The position numbers were made by a program, and so were the translations under genes. Positions 1-6,803 of a DNA stretch of 64,000 nt are shown one piece after another. The stretch spans positions 1,813,001 to 1,877,000 of the forward strand of contig NC_015259.1 in NCBI RefSeq assembly GCF_000192745.1, read 5' to 3'. Position 1 is the stretch's first letter, and each line of letters starts with the position of its first letter. The notes under the pieces are model-generated. The model ran no database searches and was not told the DNA's origin. It saw nothing but the letters and a program-made list of their open reading frames with translations. This DNA comes from Polymorphum gilvum SL003B-26A1 (GTDB lineage Bacteria; Pseudomonadota; Alphaproteobacteria; Rhizobiales; Stappiaceae).

Positions 1-237
1 ATCCGCGGCGAGCTTAGATACGGGCCCTTCGAAGAAGGAGGCCTCCGGAAAATTGAGCCTGAAAGTCTGTGCTGCATCCGGGTCGACGTCGTTCCCTGCG
101 ACGATGCCCCACCCAGCCGACCTAAATCCGACCGCAAGGCCGCCAGCACCGGCGAATAGGTCTACGCAGCGGTGGGAGGCGGCGACGGTTGTTCTCCGTT
201 CTGTGTACCTGATTTCGCTCAAGCTTTCTGCCCTCAT
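1..237 (-). CDS. DNA (cytosine-5-)-methyltransferase, N-terminal 79 residues only (runs off window)
   Basis: This is the start of a C5-cytosine DNA methyltransferase, which moves a methyl group from S-adenosylmethionine to cytosine in DNA. The frame stays open to the window edge, so only the front of the SAM-binding domain is present. Motif I, FAGAGGLAVGF, lies at residues 28-38, and motif II (ND at 49-50, followed by VDPDAAQTF) binds the cofactor. The catalytic Pro-Cys motif IV would lie outside the window. The start is the ATG at 237: an in-frame stop lies 22-24 bases upstream and a G-rich ribosome-binding stretch sits just before the start. It is divergent from the ParB-helicase-Vsr operon. 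Vsr enzymes usually repair the T:G mismatches that such methyltransferases create, which supports a link across the divergent promoter region. The target sequence cannot be read here. Confidence 0.88.
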   Translation of the reverse strand, partial: MRAESLSEIRYTERRTTVAASHRCVDLFAGAGGLAVGFRSAGWGIVAGNDVDPDAAQTFRLNFPEASFFEGPVSKLAAD

Positions 238-345
238 ATGCCCCCAAAGCTCGGAGAATCAAGAACTTTTAGAGTTTACCATGATCTCAACAAAAGGTGA
301 ACATCTGGTTAACGAGCCCGGCTCCCGCTGCGTCCACGTCAGCCC

Positions 346-374
346 TTGACAACTTGATGGGCTGCCATCATCTT
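346..374 (+). promoter_or_regulatory. Candidate promoter of the parB-like/SNF2/vsr operon
   Basis: A perfect TTGACA at 346-351 is followed after 17 bases by CATCTT at 369-374. The -10 match is weak (3 of 6). The predicted transcript would begin near 381, about 30 bases before the ATG at 410. The site lies between two divergent genes. Confidence 0.35.
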
Positions 375-409
375 GCGTGAAGTTGCCTGAGCAAGAAAGG
401 AAAGATCAG

Positions 410-1657
410 ATGGCTAATGGTGAAGCGCCCACGCTGGAGGCTCTTCCGCACAAAGCGGAGCGGGCCCTCTTTGAGAAGATCGGTAACACGGAGTGGGAAC
501 TCCGAGAGCTCAGGCTCGATGTTCACAACGACGTAGCCCTTTGGGCCGACAATCCGCGCCTTCAGACTTCCCTGATGGAGGGGTTCTCGTCCGAGGCGGA
601 CCTTGAGGAGGCGCTCCGCCTGTCTCCGGGGTATGACGGGCTGCGCAAGTCGATCCAGGAGATCGGCCAGATGCAGTCGATCTACGTTCAGCGCACGGCG
701 ACTGGGAAGTATCTGGTGCTTGAGGGTGCCACCCGCGTCACCATCCTCCGGGAGTTGGATCGCAAGTTCACTAGCGGCAAGAACCAGGATGTCTTTCGCT
801 ACGTGCAGGCCAAGGTACTTCCGCAGAATTTCGGCGAAAAGGATGTCGCGATCTTGCTCGCGGGCATTCACGTGCGCGGCTCCGGCGTCCGTGACTGGGG
901 CCGCTACATCGAGGCCAAGTTCATCTACGAGACCGTGGTCGGGCGTCCCGGACATCCGCCACTGATGAACCAGGCCACGCTGGCCGAGAATATGGGCAAA
1001 TCGGAGTCGTGGGTGGCGCGGCTGAAGAGCGCCTATGAGTTCGCGCTCAAGTTCGTCGAGTACGTGGATGACGACCCGAATCCGCGGAAGCTCGCGGCCG
1101 AGAAGTTCAGCACCCTGGAGGAGATCAGCAAGGCGCGTGTCATCGGACCGCAGCTCCGGGATTTTGACAATAAGGCCTACGACGACCTCCGGCGGGACGT
1201 CTTCGACATGGTCCGTAATGACGTCTTCAAGGAGTATCGGGACGCCCGTTTCCTGAAGGAGTTCTACGACGACCCGGATGCGTGGGCCCAGCTCATGTCC
1301 GGGGAGAAACACATCGCCAACAAACTTGCCCAGCAGACTCAAGACAAGAGCAGCCATCCGAAGGCGAAGATCGCCGCCATGCCTCAACTCGTCAGGCGAG
1401 CGCTCGACCGCGGCGAGGATGGCTTCGACGACGAGGACGTCACGAGCCTCCAACAGACGATCGACCTCATTGAGGACAAGGTGCACGATGGGGTTCACCC
1501 CTACCGGCTCGCACTCAAGAAGGCGACCCGGACGTTGAACAAGGCGAGCAGGGCCGATGTAGTGGATCTCCAGCCCTCTGACATCGAGGAGTTCCGCGAG
1601 GCGTACGCTTACTTTGACGGTCTGGTGGGGCAGCACTTCCAGGCCCGGGGGGCGTGA
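410..1657 (+). CDS. ParB/sulfiredoxin-fold domain protein of a defence-like operon
   Basis: A 415-residue protein with a ParB/Srx-type N-terminal domain (about residues 30-150). It includes LEGATRVTILREL at 104-116, which sits where partition ParB proteins carry their GERRxRA nucleotide-binding box. A helix-turn-helix-like stretch (LAENMGKSESWVARLK, 191-206) follows. The C-terminal half is charged and helical and I do not recognise it. The ATG at 410 is chosen over the in-frame GTG at 377 because AAAGGAAAG lies just before it. There is no ParA partner and no parS cluster, so plasmid partition is unlikely. ParB-like folds also occur in defence proteins (DUF262 in GmrSD and SspE) as nucleotide-hydrolysing or nicking modules. 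Its stop is one base from the likely start of the helicase gene, so the two are probably made together. Confidence 0.72.
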   Translation: MANGEAPTLEALPHKAERALFEKIGNTEWELRELRLDVHNDVALWADNPRLQTSLMEGFSSEADLEEALRLSPGYDGLRKSIQEIGQMQSIYVQRTATGKYLVLEGATRVTILRELDRKFTSGKNQDVFRYVQAKVLPQNFGEKDVAILLAGIHVRGSGVRDWGRYIEAKFIYETVVGRPGHPPLMNQATLAENMGKSESWVARLKSAYEFALKFVEYVDDDPNPRKLAAEKFSTLEEISKARVIGPQLRDFDNKAYDDLRRDVFDMVRNDVFKEYRDARFLKEFYDDPDAWAQLMSGEKHIANKLAQQTQDKSSHPKAKIAAMPQLVRRALDRGEDGFDDEDVTSLQQTIDLIEDKVHDGVHPYRLALKKATRTLNKASRADVVDLQPSDIEEFREAYAYFDGLVGQHFQARGA

Positions 1658-1658
1658 C

Positions 1659-3059
1659 TTGGGCTTCGAGCTTCTCCAGCATCAGCATGAGGGCGTAGCG
1701 TTTCTCACTGGGCGCGGCGTCGGTCTCCTGGCGTTCGAGCAGGGCCTCGGCAAGACCTTCGTCGCAATCGAAGCATTTCGTAGACTACTCGACGCGGGGC
1801 AGGCCGACAGGTTGCTGGTGATCTGCCCCAATTCCCTGAAGCGCAATTGGGTGGCTGAGTTCACCAAGTTCGCGCCTTCAGTGTCGGTGGACGTTGCGGA
1901 GGGGGTGCCGAAAAAGAGACGCGCTACGTTCAGGGAATCGCGCGCAAGGGTGATCATCACCAGCTACGAGACCGCCCGCTCCGAAACAACCGCGCTGCTC
2001 GCGCTGGCGCAGCGGCAGCGAACGGTTCTCGTGTTGGATGAGTCCCACGCCGCGAAGAATTGGCGGTCCCAAACCTCTGCGGCCGCCAGGATCGTGGCGC
2101 CGCATTGCAAGTTCCGCTGGCTTCTGTCCGGCACCCCCGTCACGAACACGGCGACCGACCTGTTCACGCAAGTCGAGATCATTGAGCCAGGGCGGGGCTC
2201 GCTGGGCTCGCTGGAATCATTCACAGCCCGGCTAGAGGACGACCCCGAAGCGTCCTTTGCGAGGGATGTCTTCGACAGGCTGATCCTTCGTCGCACGAAG
2301 GAGCAGTGCCTCGACCTTCCCGAGAAATCCTTCGTGGATGTCCGTGTCGAGCTCCCGCCCTGGCAGCGGCGCCTCTATGACAAGATGCGGGACGAGATGG
2401 TCTGTGAGATCGAGGCCATGAGCGGGGAACAGTATCGCGCCTACGCTTCGACGGCGCTCGCCAAGCTCACCAGGCTCGTGCAATTGGCCTGCAACCCGTC
2501 ACTGATCTTCCCGGAGGCGGAGGGGACGCCTGCCAAGTTCGAGGCACTCGACGGCGTGATCGAGGATATTCTCTCCGTGCCTGGCCGCAAGGTAATCCTC
2601 TGGTCAAACTACATCCGGACAATCGAGACGCTCCTCGCCCGGATACCCGGCGCCGTCGCGATCTATGGCGGGACGCCGACATCCGAGCGCCAGGAAATCG
2701 CCGCGAGTTTTCAGCAGGACCCGGACGTCCGTGTGCTGATAGCGAACCCGGCCGCCGCCGGCACCGGTTTTACGCTCACGGCCGCGAGCTTCACCATCTA
2801 CGAGTCCCTCTCGTGGCGGTACGACCACTACGCGCAGAGCCAGGACCGTAACCACCGGATCGGCCAGACCGAGCCCGTCACCTATCTGCGCCTAATTGCA
2901 GCCGACACCATCGAGGAGGCCATCGTAGTCGCGCTGGAGCGGAAGTCGGCCCTCGCCCGAACCCTCCTAGGGGACGAGGGTGCGGGAGACGATGTATCGC
3001 GGCTCACCAAGGAGGAGATGTGCGAACTCCTCAGGTCGAACCGACTCCCGGCGGCCTAG
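1659..3059 (+). CDS. SNF2-family (DEAD/DEAH superfamily 2) helicase/translocase
   Basis: A compact 466-residue SNF2-type ATPase that should move along double-stranded DNA using ATP. The N-terminal lobe has the Q-type motif FELLQHQHEGVAFL (3-16), Walker A EQGLGKT (27-33), Walker B DESH (127-130) and motif III SGTP (157-160). The C-terminal lobe ends with QSQDRNHRIGQ, the arginine-finger motif VI typical of SNF2. There is no extra nuclease or reader domain, so targeting probably comes from a partner. TTG at 1659 is preferred because a run of G residues lies about 6 bases upstream and it follows the ParB-like stop by one base; another TTG at 1614 would overlap that gene. The vsr ATG lies 2 bases after its stop. 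Confidence 0.85.
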   Translation: MGFELLQHQHEGVAFLTGRGVGLLAFEQGLGKTFVAIEAFRRLLDAGQADRLLVICPNSLKRNWVAEFTKFAPSVSVDVAEGVPKKRRATFRESRARVIITSYETARSETTALLALAQRQRTVLVLDESHAAKNWRSQTSAAARIVAPHCKFRWLLSGTPVTNTATDLFTQVEIIEPGRGSLGSLESFTARLEDDPEASFARDVFDRLILRRTKEQCLDLPEKSFVDVRVELPPWQRRLYDKMRDEMVCEIEAMSGEQYRAYASTALAKLTRLVQLACNPSLIFPEAEGTPAKFEALDGVIEDILSVPGRKVILWSNYIRTIETLLARIPGAVAIYGGTPTSERQEIAASFQQDPDVRVLIANPAAAGTGFTLTAASFTIYESLSWRYDHYAQSQDRNHRIGQTEPVTYLRLIAADTIEEAIVVALERKSALARTLLGDEGAGDDVSRLTKEEMCELLRSNRLPAA

Positions 3060-3061
3060 CG

Positions 3062-3496
3062 ATGGCGGACAGGATCAGCCCCGAGCAGAGATCCCGAAAC
3101 ATGTCCCGTATAAAGGGACGGGATACCAAGCCGGAGGTTCGGCTCCGCTCGGCGCTGCACCGCGCTGGTCTCCGCTTCCGCGTCTGCCGGACGGACCTCC
3201 CCGGCCGACCAGACATAGTGTTCCCGCGACACAGGCTGGCGATACAGGTGCGGGGGTGTTTCTGGCATCAGCACGAGGGTTGCGGCGGTGCACGGATGCC
3301 CGGATCGAACTTGGAATACTGGCGACCAAAGCTGCAACGGAACGTGCGGCGCGACGCCGAGAAGGATGCGGAACTGAGGGAACTGGGTTGGCGCGTGATG
3401 GTCGTGTGGGAATGCGAAATTAGCACACAGAGCAGCGTCTCAGATGTCGTGGATACTGTTTCAGCAACTCTTACGCATACGCTAAGGGCAGAATGA
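3062..3496 (+). CDS. vsr: Very short patch repair (Vsr) type endonuclease, with Arg at the His64 position
   Basis: A 144-residue Vsr-family endonuclease. Family members nick next to T:G mismatches left when 5-methylcytosine deaminates. Visible features are RSRNMSRIKGRDTKPE (10-25), LPGRPDIVF with the catalytic Asp51, CFWHQHEGC (66-74) with zinc ligands Cys66, His71 and Cys74 and catalytic His69, YW...K...RN...RD (87-98), and LGWRVMVVWEC (108-118) with the last zinc Cys118. Compared with E. coli Vsr, from memory, the catalytic His64 is Arg (VRGCF instead of THGCF). The ATG at 3062 aligns with the family N-terminus. It overlaps the next gene by ATGA. Being third in a helicase operon rather than directly beside dcm is unusual. 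Confidence 0.86.
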   Translation: MADRISPEQRSRNMSRIKGRDTKPEVRLRSALHRAGLRFRVCRTDLPGRPDIVFPRHRLAIQVRGCFWHQHEGCGGARMPGSNLEYWRPKLQRNVRRDAEKDAELRELGWRVMVVWECEISTQSSVSDVVDTVSATLTHTLRAE

Positions 3497-4119
3497 TGGG
3501 AAACCTACTCCCGCAGATTTTGGAAAATGTTTCGGCGACTGCCTCATTGGTTTCGGCATTAATTGCCGCCGCTGTTGCGTTTTTCGTCCTTGCTCTGAAC
3601 CAATCATTCTCTCGCCGCCAACAGAGGATACAGTTTCTGCAGCCAAAATTAGAAGAGCTCTATCTTCTAATGAATGAGGTCTCTGAACGGAACGTCCGAC
3701 TCTTCAAGCTCCTTGTGGCAAGCACACACGGGGACATCGGGGCCAAGCAGGAACTCGATAGCCTGGACGAACTGGCGGCCTACGGTCACCTGACAGCAAA
3801 GAAAATGGTGATGCTGGTCCGCCTATATTTTCCAAGACTCTCACGAATTCACCAGCATCTGTTCGCTGCTGAAAGGCAGTTGAGCCAACACATGTGGGAA
3901 CTATCGACAGGTGATATACCAAGTCAGGAAACACTAATCGGGGCTTCAGGCAATGTGGGGCACATGCTCCGATTGATGGAACAGGAAATGGTCAACAATC
4001 AGGGCATTCTTCTCGGAGCGAGCAGCCTTCTTCGGCGCTATCGGTCGGTGACCAAGGCAGAAATCGAGGACGTTCCCCCGCCGCCCGATGGACCTCCTTT
4101 GGCAAACATGAAGCGATAA
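3493..4119 (+). CDS. Small membrane-anchored protein of unknown function in the defence-like operon
   Basis: A 208-residue protein I do not recognise. Residues 14-36 (rich in Ala, Val and Leu) form one clear membrane helix, followed by a positive stretch (SRRQQR, 40-45), so the long C-terminal part should face the cytoplasm. That part looks helical, with heptad-like stretches around 46-75 and 120-175, and ends in a proline-rich tail. The ATG at 3493 overlaps the vsr stop as ATGA, which implies coupled translation; a second ATG at 3496 is also possible. The gene is visibly richer in A+T than the core genes, which fits recent acquisition. A one-helix membrane protein in a defence operon could be an effector or sensor, but nothing in the sequence proves that. 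Confidence 0.7.
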   Translation: MMGNLLPQILENVSATASLVSALIAAAVAFFVLALNQSFSRRQQRIQFLQPKLEELYLLMNEVSERNVRLFKLLVASTHGDIGAKQELDSLDELAAYGHLTAKKMVMLVRLYFPRLSRIHQHLFAAERQLSQHMWELSTGDIPSQETLIGASGNVGHMLRLMEQEMVNNQGILLGASSLLRRYRSVTKAEIEDVPPPPDGPPLANMKR

Positions 4120-4120
4120 C

Positions 4121-4972
4121 GTGAAGGTCTTTATCACGCGCGTGTGGGGATTTGATCCGGAGCGCTGGCCGGTCATCACGTTCGGCCTCGAAGGCAACCG
4201 GGACAACCTCCTCCAGGATTCGTCGCCGGGCGACCGCATAGTATTTGTCGGAACCCTGCGCGAGCCGACGCCGGAACCTCTCCGCGGACGCCTCTTGGGA
4301 ATGGCGGAGATAGGGCGTATTGCGGTGGATACCCTCGACGTCATCGGTGAGGATGTTCGCGGCCCCCAAGACTACGACGAGGCGGGGCACTTCCGTTGGC
4401 CCAAGGCCATACTTATGGTCAGGGCTTGGCGTTTCAGGCCTCAGCCGATGCTTCTGGATGTACTGGCTGAGCAGCTTCCCTATCATGCGACCTCGCAAGC
4501 AGTGCTTCTGGATGGCAGGGATGCAGATGCCGTAATGAGCATCAATGCCGAAGAGGTCGAAATTCCGACGTCTGAGGCCCTCATCAAGGCAAGGCTTCTC
4601 GATAAGGCGCTGAACACGGGCCGTCCGACGACGGGGCCGGAACCAAAGTCCTGGGAGGGTTCGACGGGTCGAGATGTGAACAGGACCGCATTCACCTATG
4701 CGCTGCGGTTCGGCCAGACGGATATCTGGAAGATAGGGCACGCCGTTGACGTGAAGGAGAGGCTTAAGCAGGTAAATTGCCATATCCCGCCGGAGGCGGT
4801 GCCAGAGCGGTGGAATGCGAGATTCCAGCAGGCTTGGGACAGCGAGACGGACGCCTACGGTATGGAGCAGCGAGTCTTGCGGGCCCTCGCGGCGAGCAGA
4901 ACCGAGGGGGAGCGAGTCAGATGCACGGAGACCGAACTCTGGGCGGCCTGGCTGGCTGGGATCGGAGTATGA
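4121..4972 (+). CDS. PUA/EVE-like domain fused to a GIY-YIG (T5orf172/MUG113-like) nuclease domain
   Basis: A 283-residue, two-part protein. The front (1-110) begins FITRVWGFDPERW and has SPGDRIVFVGTL (35-46) and GRLLGMAEIG (56-65), a pattern like PUA-superfamily EVE/ASCH domains, several of which bind modified bases. The back (190-277) resembles GIY-YIG-type T5orf172/MUG113 domains: TYALRFG (192-198), WKIGHAVDVKERLKQVN (203-219), a conserved-looking Glu249 and RTEGERV (260-266). That family cuts DNA. The GTG at 4121 is 2 bases after the previous stop, so this is the last gene of the operon. Reader and cutter in one protein, near a cytosine methyltransferase and Vsr, suggests sensing of DNA modification. 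Both domain calls rest on pattern recognition only; the GIY-YIG call is the firmer. Confidence 0.6.
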   Translation: MKVFITRVWGFDPERWPVITFGLEGNRDNLLQDSSPGDRIVFVGTLREPTPEPLRGRLLGMAEIGRIAVDTLDVIGEDVRGPQDYDEAGHFRWPKAILMVRAWRFRPQPMLLDVLAEQLPYHATSQAVLLDGRDADAVMSINAEEVEIPTSEALIKARLLDKALNTGRPTTGPEPKSWEGSTGRDVNRTAFTYALRFGQTDIWKIGHAVDVKERLKQVNCHIPPEAVPERWNARFQQAWDSETDAYGMEQRVLRALAASRTEGERVRCTETELWAAWLAGIGV

Positions 4973-4999
4973 CGGCTGAAGCGGCATATAGAGGGAGAA

Positions 5000-5074
5000 T
5001 GGTGCCGGCGGAGAGGATCGAACTCCCGACCTTCGGTTTACAAAACCGCTGCACTACCGCTGTGCTACGCCGGC
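5000..5074 (-). tRNA. tRNA-Thr(TGT)
   Basis: A full cloverleaf can be drawn. The acceptor GCCGGCG pairs with CGCCGGC, the D stem GCAC pairs with GTGC, the anticodon loop TTTGTAA carries TGT at 34-36, and the T-loop TTCGATC is present. CCA is encoded at the 3' end (5002-5000). Position 27-43 is a G-A mismatch. It lies at the edge of the accessory cassette and beside a broken tRNA-Thr. Confidence 0.93.
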
Positions 5075-5160
5075 CCTGGCGGACACCGATTCCGGTGCCT
5101 ATTCGGTACTTGTCCGGACCGGGCGCTCCTTAAGCGCATGATCCGACTCGCTTTTTAGCC

Positions 5161-5212
5161 TCCAGGCCCTCCGATTACAAATCAGGTGCTCTACCAGCTG
5201 AGCTATACCGGC
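5161..5212 (-). pseudogene. Remnant of a second tRNA-Thr(TGT): 5' half only
   Basis: The 5' acceptor strand GCCGGTA, the D arm (GCTC...GAGC) and the anticodon loop TTTGTAA are intact. After the anticodon stem (TCGGA, which pairs imperfectly with CCTGA) and the variable loop the match fades. There is no TTCGA T-loop, no TACCGGC 3' acceptor strand and no CCA. The D arm and acceptor differ from the intact tRNA-Thr at 5000-5074, so this is not a recent duplicate of it. It looks like the original chromosomal gene, broken when the neighbouring accessory DNA arrived. Confidence 0.75.
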
Positions 5213-5297
5213 GTCAGGCGGCTTTTAGCAGATCGTTTTCGGTCGCGCATCCCCTTCTCGTCGGGTGTGGCGAGCGCGCCGTCGGGTCAGCGGCGCC

Positions 5298-6500
5298 TCA
5301 GGCGCGTTGATGATCCCAGGCCGGGAAAGGATCGGCCAGGCCGCACCAGGCGTCGGGGCGGAACCGGTCGGCGGCGACCAGGCAGGTGTCGAGGTCGGCG
5401 CGGATCTGCGCCTCGTTCATCGGGGTGCAGCCGATGAAGACGATCTCCTGGCGCCGGTCGCCCCAGACCGGATCGAGCCAGTGCGCCATGGACCGGGCCC
5501 AGGCGGGGTCGTCCGGCCAGTGCGCCTTCGGCACCGCCGACCACCACAGGCCGCGCCTCTCGGTGCGCACCAGGGCGCCGGCCTGGCTGATCGAGCCGAC
5601 GAAGTCCGGGCGGGTGGCCAGCCAGAAGAACCCCTTGGCGCGGGTCACCCCCGGCCAGGAGCGATCGAGGAAGGCCTTGAGGCGGGCCGGATGGAACGGC
5701 CTGCGGGCGCGGTAGACGAACGAGCGGATGCCGTATTCCTCGGTCTCAGGGACATGGTCGGTAAATCCGTAGAGTTCCTTGAACCAGAGCGGATGCTCGT
5801 GGGCCCGGTCGAAATCGAAGCGCCCGGTGCCGAGCACCTCGGACAGCGGCACCTGGCCGAAGTCGGTCTCGATCATCCGCGCGCCGGCGTTGAGCGCGCG
5901 CACGATCTTGCGGGCGGCGTCGAGCGTTTCGGGTTCGGTGGCCGAGACCTTGTTGAGCACGACGACGTCAGCGAACTCGATCTGGTCGACGAGCAGGTCG
6001 ACCAGCGTGCGCTCGTCGTCGCTGCCGAGCGATTCACCCTTGTCGCGCAGATAGGAATCGGAGCCGAAGTCGGCGAGCAGATTGGCGGCGTCAACGACGG
6101 TGACCATGGTGTCGAGGCGGGCGACGTCGGCCAGGCTCCGGCCTTCGTCGTCGCGGAATTCGAAGGTTGCGGCGACCGGCAGCGGTTCGGATATCCCCGT
6201 CGATTCGATCAGCAGGCAGTCGAAGCGGCCGTCCTCGGCCAGGCTGCGGACCTCGCGCAGCAGGTCATCGCGCAGCGTGCAGCAGATGCAGCCATTGGTC
6301 ATCTCGACCAGCCGTTCGTCGGTGCGCGACAGCGAGCCGCCATCGCGGACCAGCGCGGCGTCGATGTTGATCTCGCTCATGTCGTTGACGATGACCGCGA
6401 CCCGGCGGCCCTCGCGGTTGGCGAGGATGTGGTTGAGCAGGGTGGTCTTGCCGGCGCCGAGGAAGCCGGACAGCACGGTGACGGGGAGACGGTTGTTCAT
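5298..6500 (-). CDS. CobW/COG0523-family zinc-type GTPase metallochaperone
   Basis: A 400-residue G3E GTPase of the CobW/ZigA type. Members hydrolyse GTP and deliver a metal, often zinc, to client enzymes. The P-loop GFLGAGKT is at 12-19, the metal-binding CICC of the family at 71-74, ESTG at 99-102, and a base-recognition motif NKVS follows. The C-terminal CobW_C domain is present and ends near WCGLADPFPAW. The start is the ATG at 6500, which gives the family N-terminus NNRLPVTVLSGFLGAGKTT. A 16-base box like a Zur operator lies 27-43 bases upstream, so the gene is probably switched on when zinc is scarce. It is transcribed towards the tRNA-Thr remnant. Confidence 0.93.
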   Translation of the reverse strand: MNNRLPVTVLSGFLGAGKTTLLNHILANREGRRVAVIVNDMSEINIDAALVRDGGSLSRTDERLVEMTNGCICCTLRDDLLREVRSLAEDGRFDCLLIESTGISEPLPVAATFEFRDDEGRSLADVARLDTMVTVVDAANLLADFGSDSYLRDKGESLGSDDERTLVDLLVDQIEFADVVVLNKVSATEPETLDAARKIVRALNAGARMIETDFGQVPLSEVLGTGRFDFDRAHEHPLWFKELYGFTDHVPETEEYGIRSFVYRARRPFHPARLKAFLDRSWPGVTRAKGFFWLATRPDFVGSISQAGALVRTERRGLWWSAVPKAHWPDDPAWARSMAHWLDPVWGDRRQEIVFIGCTPMNEAQIRADLDTCLVAADRFRPDAWCGLADPFPAWDHQRA

Positions 6501-6527
6501 TCTCTGGCTCGCGTCCGATCGGATTGT

Positions 6528-6543
6528 TAATGTAATAACATTA
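6528..6543. promoter_or_regulatory. Zur-like operator upstream of the CobW GTPase
   Basis: TAATGT-AATA-ACATTA is a perfect 6-base inverted repeat around a 4-base spacer. It resembles Zur boxes of alphaproteobacteria and lies in the 5' region of a CobW GTPase, a common Zur target. Repression by zinc-loaded Zur is inferred. Confidence 0.7.
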
Positions 6544-6580
6544 CAAACTGAGTTAGCATGACCGATGTGTCTTGCCAAGA

Positions 6581-6622
6581 GGCCTGGGAAGAGGGGCCTG
6601 GGAAGCGGGGCCGGGGAAGCGG
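6581..6622. repeat. Three tandem 14-base units in the cobW/ABM intergenic region
   Basis: The units GGCCTGGGAAGAGG, GGCCTGGGAAGCGG and GGCCGGGGAAGCGG follow each other without gaps, each differing from the next by one base. They are purine-rich on the + strand. The rest of 6544-6803 shows no gene or other signal that I can support. Confidence 0.75.
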
Positions 6623-6803
6623 GAGGCCGGCGCAGGCGCGGCGGCGGAGGGGGCAGGCGCGGGTTCCGGGCGGCCGTGACCGAACGCGCCACCCTTGAGC
6701 CGGTCCGGGACTTGACCGGCCCGGCCGCAGTAAATATGAGTTCGCGCCTCAGGTTAAATCCGTCCGGCGGTCCGGAGTCAGGGAGAGACAGCATGTCGTT
6801 GCG

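Noticed and set aside
377-409. GTG 377 as start of the ParB-like protein
   Set aside because: AAAGGAAAG lies just before ATG 410, whereas nothing suitable precedes 377, which also overlaps the predicted -10 region.
410-1657. Chromosome or plasmid partition function for the ParB-like protein
   Set aside because: There is no ParA gene, no parS-like cluster, and the nearest neighbours are a helicase and nucleases.
5161-5212. A second functional tRNA-Thr
   Set aside because: The T arm, 3' acceptor strand and CCA are missing, and the anticodon stem pairs imperfectly.
5265-6530. A plus-strand frame opposite the CobW GTPase
   Set aside because: The CobW frame has complete GTPase motifs; the opposite translation is repetitive and lacks any domain.
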